DNA of 10,111 bases from Cytophagia bacterium (GTDB lineage Bacteria > Bacteroidota > Bacteroidia > Cytophagales > Cyclobacteriaceae): contig JABXIP010000531.1 of the NCBI GenBank assembly GCA_013373005.1, forward strand, positions 1 through 10,111. Reading direction: 5' to 3'. The stretch's first letter is position 1, and every line of letters begins with the position of its first letter. Made by a program: the position numbers and the translations under genes. Shown here piece by piece: positions 6,044 to 10,111 of this stretch. The notes under the pieces were generated by a model. The model had not been told where the DNA came from. It ran no database searches and saw only the letters and a program-made list of their open reading frames with translations.

Positions 6044-6817
6044 TTAGCTGTTTAAGGTAATATATCCACCATCAATCGGATAGCAGGAACCGGTGATAAA
6101 TGAGGCTTCATCTGACACCAAGTAAAGCACCTGACTGGCCACTTCATCGGGTTTACCCATTCGTCCGATGGGCTGGGTTTTCGAAAGCTTTTCGAACATT
6201 TCCTTCTCCTGTCCAGGGTAGTTTTTCGCGATAAAACCATCGACAAATGGTGTATGAATTCTAGCAGGTGCTATGCAGTTGCAGCGGATATTATCAGGCA
6301 GATAATCCTTAGCAATCGAGAGGGTCATGGTGTAAACCGCTCCTTTGCTCATGGAATAGGCAAAGCGATCGGCAATACCCACAATAGAGGCAATTGAGGC
6401 TACATTGATGACTGATCCACCCTTTTCCTTCATCAGTGGGATACCCGCTTTCAGGCAATTGAAAACCCCTTTTACATTCACATTGTATATCTTATCGAAA
6501 TCTTCTTCTGAGGTTCCTTCCAAATTTCCCACATGGGCGATTCCTGCATTGTTGATAAGTATATCCAGAGCATCTCCAACTTCGGCAAATGCTTTGTTCA
6601 CAGATTCAATATCTGCCACATTGCAAGGAATGAAATAGGCCTTCCCGCCTGATTCGGTGATTTCATCAACCGTCTCCAAGCCGGAAGCATCGTTAAGGTC
6701 GAGGATATTGACTATGGCGCCATGGGCGGCCAGTTTGAGCGATATGGCTTTTCCAATACCACTTCCACCTCCAGTTACCACAGCGATTTTGCCTGTTAAA
6801 TCAAATGCTTGTTTCAT
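6044..6817 (-). CDS. 2-keto-3-deoxy-L-fuconate dehydrogenase (short-chain dehydrogenase/reductase)
   Basis: Cytoplasmic NAD+-linked SDR of 257 residues, assigned to oxidation of the C4 hydroxyl of 2-keto-3-deoxy-L-fuconate to the 2,4-diketo acid. Visible motifs: TGGGSGIG (15-22), D40 at the end of the second strand (ILDLN, an NAD+ signature), NNAG (89-92), N114, catalytic S141, YSMSK with Y154 and K158, and a substrate loop IAPARIHTPFVDGF (182-195). The Arg in this loop is a plausible contact for an acidic substrate and is absent from the other SDR, whose loop reads IPAEVMTPLY. The gene lies 8 bases upstream of the FAH hydrolase that would consume the product. About 190 bases with an 88-bp palindrome separate it from the dehydratase gene, so its expression may be set apart from that of the upstream genes. 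Exchange of roles with the SDR at 3478-4251 is the main alternative. Confidence 0.83.
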   Translation of the reverse strand: MKQAFDLTGKIAVVTGGGSGIGKAISLKLAAHGAIVNILDLNDASGLETVDEITESGGKAYFIPCNVADIESVNKAFAEVGDALDILINNAGIAHVGNLEGTSEEDFDKIYNVNVKGVFNCLKAGIPLMKEKGGSVINVASIASIVGIADRFAYSMSKGAVYTMTLSIAKDYLPDNIRCNCIAPARIHTPFVDGFIAKNYPGQEKEMFEKLSKTQPIGRMGKPDEVASQVLYLVSDEASFITGSCYPIDGGYITLNS

Positions 6818-6869
6818 TTACAATTCAGTTTTCTATGCTCATTTCTACTTTTTCAAAGTCTTCTTAGCA

Positions 6870-6957
6870 CGTCATTCCCGTCCCGATAACTATCGGGAGG
6901 AATCTGTTTTTGCCTTCTGCCATTCCGATAGGGATTCCCGTTTTCACGGGAATGACG
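6870..6957. repeat. 88-bp palindromic intergenic element with CGTCATTCCCG ends (REP/REPIN-like)
   Basis: The ends are an 11-base perfect inverted repeat, CGTCATTCCCG (6870-6880) and CGGGAATGACG (6947-6957). Two strong hairpins sit inside: TCCCGATA-AC-TATCGGGA (6881-6898) and ATTCCCGT-TTTC-ACGGGAAT (6934-6953). The element lies in the 191-base gap (6818-7008) between the dehydratase and dehydrogenase genes, all on the minus strand. Sequences of this 'GTCATTCCCG' type are widely dispersed palindromes in many bacteria. In the transcript it would form stable stem-loops that could pause polymerase or protect an upstream RNA end. Its terminal 8 bases match those of the element at 659-799. Confidence 0.75.
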
Positions 6958-7008
6958 GTTACCGGGGTGTGAATGCAATCCGATGCATTGGAACTACTTA
7001 GGTCCACC

Positions 7009-8610
7009 CTACAGCGAAACTCCCCTTTTCCAAAGTATAAAATCGTTTTGGTCGAGTAGCATAGCCTTCGTTTGCTTGCCACTGGCGACTTTTATAATCT
7101 CTTCTAAAATCTCTTCTCCTACCTGTTCAATGGTCTTCTCTCCTGAAATGATCTGACCTGCATTGATATCAATAATATCGGGCATAGACTCGGCTAGTTT
7201 TGTATTGGTGGCGATCTTAATCACTGGACAAATAGGATTACCTGTTGGTGTTCCCAAACCTGTAGTGAAGAGCATCACATTTGCTCCACTTCCGGCCATT
7301 CCTGTGGTAGACTCTACATCATTTCCCGGTGTACAGAGCAAATTGAGTCCGGGTTTAACAACGGGTTCTGTGTAATCCAAAACATCAGAAACTGGGGCAT
7401 GTCCACCCTTCTTAGCCGCTCCAGCCGATTTAATAGCATCAGTAATGAGTCCATCCTTGATGTTACCTGGTGATGGATTCTTATCGAAACCTGAACCTAC
7501 CGCAACAGCTCTTTTGGAGTAGGCCTCTTGCAAATGCACAAACTTCTCAGCCACTGATTTAGTCACACAACGGTCAATCAAATTTTGTTCTACACCGTTA
7601 AGTTCCGGGAATTCCGAGAGAATGGTACTTCCTCCTAAAGTGGCTACCAAATCAGAAGCATGGCCAACAGCAGGGTTGGCCGAAAGGCCTGAGAATCCGT
7701 CAGAGCCTCCACATTCTAAACCTACAACCAGTTTGCTTAGAGGTGCTGGTTGACGGGAAATTCTATTGGCTTCTTTCAGCTCATCAATGGTATCGGAAAT
7801 GGCCTTTTTGATCAACATCTCTTCAGACTTAATCTTCTGCTGCTCCAGATAAATGACCGGCTTTTCTGAATGAGGATAAAGGGACTTTTGTATCTCTTTG
7901 AACCAGTTAATCTGCGCATGCTGACAACCAAGGCTCAATACTGTTGCTCCTGCAACATTCGGATGATTGACATAGCCTGCCAAAAGTCTTAGCAGGGTTT
8001 CAGAATCCTGTCGTGTTCCACCACAACCACCATCGTGATAGAGGAAACGAATGCCGTCAATGTTTTCAAATACGCGCTGGGTGGAAACTTCCTTCTCGGT
8101 ATACGAATCGCCTAAAAGCGACTTAGTGAACTGGATGTAATCATTGTCCTTCTTATATCCAAGTGAGGTATTGAGTGTCTCTTCAATCACTCTTAAGTTC
8201 CGGTTTTCACAAAATACTAATGGTACAAATAGCCAATAATTGGCTGTTCCCACTTTTCCATCAGCTCTGTGATAGCCCATAAATGTTCGGCCCTTAAATC
8301 TCTGAACATTAGGCACGGTCCATTGGTATTCAACTTCCCTAATCTCAGAAGGGTCAGCCACATGAACAAGGTTTTCTGTAGTGAGTCTGGTTCCTTTTGG
8401 AACGTATGAAGTGGTTTTGCCAACGCTCACTCCATAGTGAGTTACAATGCTTCCAGCAGGCATTTCAACGAGAGCAATCCGGTGTTTGGCCGGTATAGCC
8501 TCAATAATTTCTATACTCTTGCCTTCGCCATAAGCATAATTGTCTGGCTGCAAATCAGTGAGTGCAACCAGACAATTATCATTAGGATGTATATGTAAAA
8601 GCTTATTCAT
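7009..8610 (-). CDS. L-fuconate dehydratase, UxaA/D-altronate dehydratase family
   Basis: Cytoplasmic metal-dependent dehydratase of 533 residues, longer than but close to E. coli UxaA (about 495). It would convert L-fuconate to 2-keto-3-deoxy-L-fuconate. An N-terminal SAF domain (about 1-95, opening NKLLHIHPNDN) is joined to the catalytic domain: FMGYHRADGKVGTANYW (110-126), GGCGGT (194-199), LGCQHAQ (228-234), LECGGSDGFSGLSANPAVG (298-316), SEFPELNG (332-339), GSGFDKNPSPGNIKDG (372-387), KGGHAPV (401-407) and CTPGNDVESTTGMAGSG (426-442), rich in Cys/His metal candidates. The start is placed at ATG 8610-8608, where the family's usual N-terminus begins; the frame is open a little further, to a TTG at 8622. 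D-altronate dehydratase-family proteins are known to dehydrate L-fuconate in some bacteria, and the C. jejuni fucose cluster carries one. The classical alternative, D-altronate, has no supporting neighbour here. Confidence 0.85.
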   Translation of the reverse strand: MNKLLHIHPNDNCLVALTDLQPDNYAYGEGKSIEIIEAIPAKHRIALVEMPAGSIVTHYGVSVGKTTSYVPKGTRLTTENLVHVADPSEIREVEYQWTVPNVQRFKGRTFMGYHRADGKVGTANYWLFVPLVFCENRNLRVIEETLNTSLGYKKDNDYIQFTKSLLGDSYTEKEVSTQRVFENIDGIRFLYHDGGCGGTRQDSETLLRLLAGYVNHPNVAGATVLSLGCQHAQINWFKEIQKSLYPHSEKPVIYLEQQKIKSEEMLIKKAISDTIDELKEANRISRQPAPLSKLVVGLECGGSDGFSGLSANPAVGHASDLVATLGGSTILSEFPELNGVEQNLIDRCVTKSVAEKFVHLQEAYSKRAVAVGSGFDKNPSPGNIKDGLITDAIKSAGAAKKGGHAPVSDVLDYTEPVVKPGLNLLCTPGNDVESTTGMAGSGANVMLFTTGLGTPTGNPICPVIKIATNTKLAESMPDIIDINAGQIISGEKTIEQVGEEILEEIIKVASGKQTKAMLLDQNDFILWKRGVSL

Positions 8611-8646
8611 GATTGAGAACAAGCGTAATTTAAAAAGAAAGGATCA

Positions 8647-10111
8647 TCATTTAACTACAGTCACCTTCCAATTCACTTCAGATCTGTAAGGGTCGGTTAC
8701 CACCCTGTAGTTACTACCTGATTTTCTTAACGTTATGGTTTCAACCTTTTCTTTTTCAGGTAAGTAAACGAAGCCTGAAGGTGTACTATCCGAATTACCG
8801 TAAACCTTCAACTCTAGAGTCGACCAATCCATATCTTTCGTAGACTGCGCCAATTTGATGTGTGGAATTACCGACCCGCTCTTCACCAGCATTATTACAG
8901 GTATTTCTCCCCCTGCAATATTATGCCAGCCTCCGCCATAGGTTTTACCGGTCTGATAGTCTATCCATTGCCCTGGAGGTAGATAAACATCTCGCGAAGT
9001 CACACTTTCAAACAATGGAGCTACAAGAATATCTGAACCGAAAAGATATTGATCGTCTACCAACCAAGAGCCCGGATCATCAGGGTATTCAACGAACAGG
9101 GCTCTTACCATTGGCAAGCCGTTTTCGCTGGAATGCTTGGATTGTGCAATCACATAGGGCATCAACTGATAGCGCATATTGTCGGCCAAACGGAAACCAT
9201 TGAGGAATTCTTCGCTGTATTCCCATGGCTCTGTTGGAGGGTTTCCATGGCTCCTCACATGCGAAGAAAGCATGCCGAATGGTGTCCATCTGGCATATAA
9301 ATCTTCAGGTGCTGCCTGCGTGAAACCACCAATATCATGCGACCAGAAAGAGAATCCGGAAAGTCCGAAGGAAAGTCCACCTCTCAAAGTAGCCGACATG
9401 GCATTGTCTGAGGTGGCTGCATCTCCACCCCAATGAACCGGGTATCGCTGGCTTCCGGCCCACGCTGATCTGGCCCAGATAAAGGCATCTCCATTCACTT
9501 CTTTGGTAATGTCGGCTACGGCCTTGTTATATCTCAATGGATAGTAATTATGCTCATAGAAGCCTGTTTTTTTATTGTGGAAAATGCCATTGGCAGGAGC
9601 CGCTTCACCAAAGTCTACTTTGATTACTGCTACACCTAAATCGAGTAGCCCTTTGATTTTATCCTGATACCATTCGATGGTGGCCGGGTTGGTAAAATCG
9701 AGCACAGCATCTTCATAAGGAATGTTTCCTTTGGCATCTCTTACCACCAAATCCTTTTCAACCAACTCATCGAAAAGTACATTTTCAGGAGTGAAGTAAG
9801 GCAACTGCCATAAGCTGATTTCAAAACCCTGTTCTTTGAATTCCTTCAGCATTCTTGCCGGATCTGGAAATCTGTCTTTCGGGAAAGTATAGTCATTTCT
9901 CCAATCTACACCGAACCAACCCGTATCGAAGTGAATCACGTCAGATGGCACCTTATTTTCACGCAGCTTAGCAGCTACTTCCATACCGTCTTTCTCAGAG
10001 AAATAGGTAATACGGCTCATCCAGAAGCCAAAAGACCAAAGGGGAGGCATAGGCGCCTTTCCGGTCAATTCTGTGTATTCATCGAGAATATCTTTTGGGT
10101 CTCCAATGAAA
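8647..10111 (-). CDS. GH31 alpha-glycosidase, alpha-xylosidase (YicI)-like; C-terminal 487 residues, start beyond the window
   Basis: Retaining exo-alpha-glycosidase. The frame is open to the right edge and the upstream residues (FIGDPKDILDEYTELTG) still fit the family, so the start and N-terminal beta-sandwich lie outside; the TTG at 10068 is not the start. Visible: PPLWSFGFWMSR (catalytic-domain opening), VIHFDTGWFGVDWRNDYTF, VIKVDFGE with the nucleophile Asp at 9615-9613, ARSAWAGSQRYPVHWGGDA with the acid/base Asp at 9423-9421, and GFSFWSHDIGGF, followed by C-terminal beta domains. It resembles E. coli alpha-xylosidase YicI throughout, but the specificity pair Cys307-Phe308 of YicI is Thr-Gly here. 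The gene ends 36 bases before the dehydratase start, so it is probably in the same operon. Location cannot be judged without the N-terminus. The substrate may be alpha-xylose in fucosylated glycans, but another alpha-sugar is possible. Confidence 0.9.
   Translation of the reverse strand, partial: FIGDPKDILDEYTELTGKAPMPPLWSFGFWMSRITYFSEKDGMEVAAKLRENKVPSDVIHFDTGWFGVDWRNDYTFPKDRFPDPARMLKEFKEQGFEISLWQLPYFTPENVLFDELVEKDLVVRDAKGNIPYEDAVLDFTNPATIEWYQDKIKGLLDLGVAVIKVDFGEAAPANGIFHNKKTGFYEHNYYPLRYNKAVADITKEVNGDAFIWARSAWAGSQRYPVHWGGDAATSDNAMSATLRGGLSFGLSGFSFWSHDIGGFTQAAPEDLYARWTPFGMLSSHVRSHGNPPTEPWEYSEEFLNGFRLADNMRYQLMPYVIAQSKHSSENGLPMVRALFVEYPDDPGSWLVDDQYLFGSDILVAPLFESVTSRDVYLPPGQWIDYQTGKTYGGGWHNIAGGEIPVIMLVKSGSVIPHIKLAQSTKDMDWSTLELKVYGNSDSTPSGFVYLPEKEKVETITLRKSGSNYRVVTDPYRSEVNWKVTVVK

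Noticed and set aside
6972..6989. AATGCA/TGCATT hairpin after the dehydratase stop, as a terminator
   Set aside because: A 6-base weak stem without a following T-run; it is better seen as background beside the 88-bp element.
6864..7082. 72-codon minus-strand frame with PVKTGIPIGMAEGKN
   Set aside because: It is a translation of the 88-bp palindromic element and the end of the dehydratase gene; such peptides are typical of translated REP DNA.
8611..8622. TTG start at 8622 for the dehydratase
   Set aside because: The ATG at 8610 gives the N-terminus expected for UxaA-family SAF domains; the four extra residues add nothing recognisable.
10066..10068. TTG at 10068 as the start of the GH31 gene
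   Set aside because: Family-like sequence continues upstream to the window edge and the N-terminal domain would be missing, so the gene is truncated by the window instead.
1..10111. A defence system, CRISPR array, transposase, tRNA or rRNA
   Set aside because: I looked for regular spaced repeats, transposase motifs and RNA-gene signatures on both strands and found none; the repeats present are palindromes and a heptamer tract.

Overview
The window reads as part of a carbohydrate-use locus from a member of the Bacteroidota, most likely a Cytophagales-type environmental or marine bacterium. This is an inference from lipoprotein-type secreted glycosidases, FucP-type sugar import, few recognisable Shine-Dalgarno sites, moderate G+C, and the abundance of intergenic palindromes and degenerate 7-base repeats. 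No species can be named from the sequence alone.

Almost everything lies on the minus strand. From the right edge leftwards (the direction of transcription) there are: the C-terminal part of a GH31 alpha-glycosidase (10111-8647), a UxaA/altronate-dehydratase-family protein taken as L-fuconate dehydratase (8610-7009), an SDR taken as 2-keto-3-deoxy-L-fuconate dehydrogenase (6817-6044), an FAH-superfamily diketo-acid hydrolase (6035-5190), an amidohydrolase-type L-fuconolactonase (5193-4369, overlapping the previous gene by 4 bases), an SDR taken as L-fucose dehydrogenase (4251-3478), a FucP-type proton symporter (3468-2161), an L-fucose/L-rhamnose mutarotase (1908-1576), and the N-terminal part of a GH29 alpha-L-fucosidase lipoprotein (545-1). 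The only plus-strand gene is a TPR lipoprotein (901-1572), which sits between the mutarotase and the fucosidase.

Together the genes spell a nearly complete non-phosphorylative L-fucose pathway. GH29 releases fucose (GH31 probably trims a neighbouring sugar). FucP imports it and the mutarotase equilibrates the anomers. Fucose is oxidised to the lactone, hydrolysed to L-fuconate, dehydrated to 2-keto-3-deoxy-L-fuconate, oxidised to the 2,4-diketo acid, and cleaved to pyruvate plus L-lactate. No isomerase, kinase, aldolase, regulator or SusC/D pair is seen in the window.

Every non-coding gap longer than about 100 bases carries palindromic or repeated DNA. There is a 141-bp palindromic element at 659-799, a nested hairpin at 1936-1969 followed by a 7-base periodic tract (2021-2158) that appears to run into the end of fucP, a hairpin group at 4286-4333, and an 88-bp palindromic element at 6870-6957. 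The two largest elements share the same 8-base ends (CGTCATTC...GAATGACG). I found no rRNA, tRNA, CRISPR array, transposase or defence system. The most unusual content is the pathway composition and the repeat-filled gaps.
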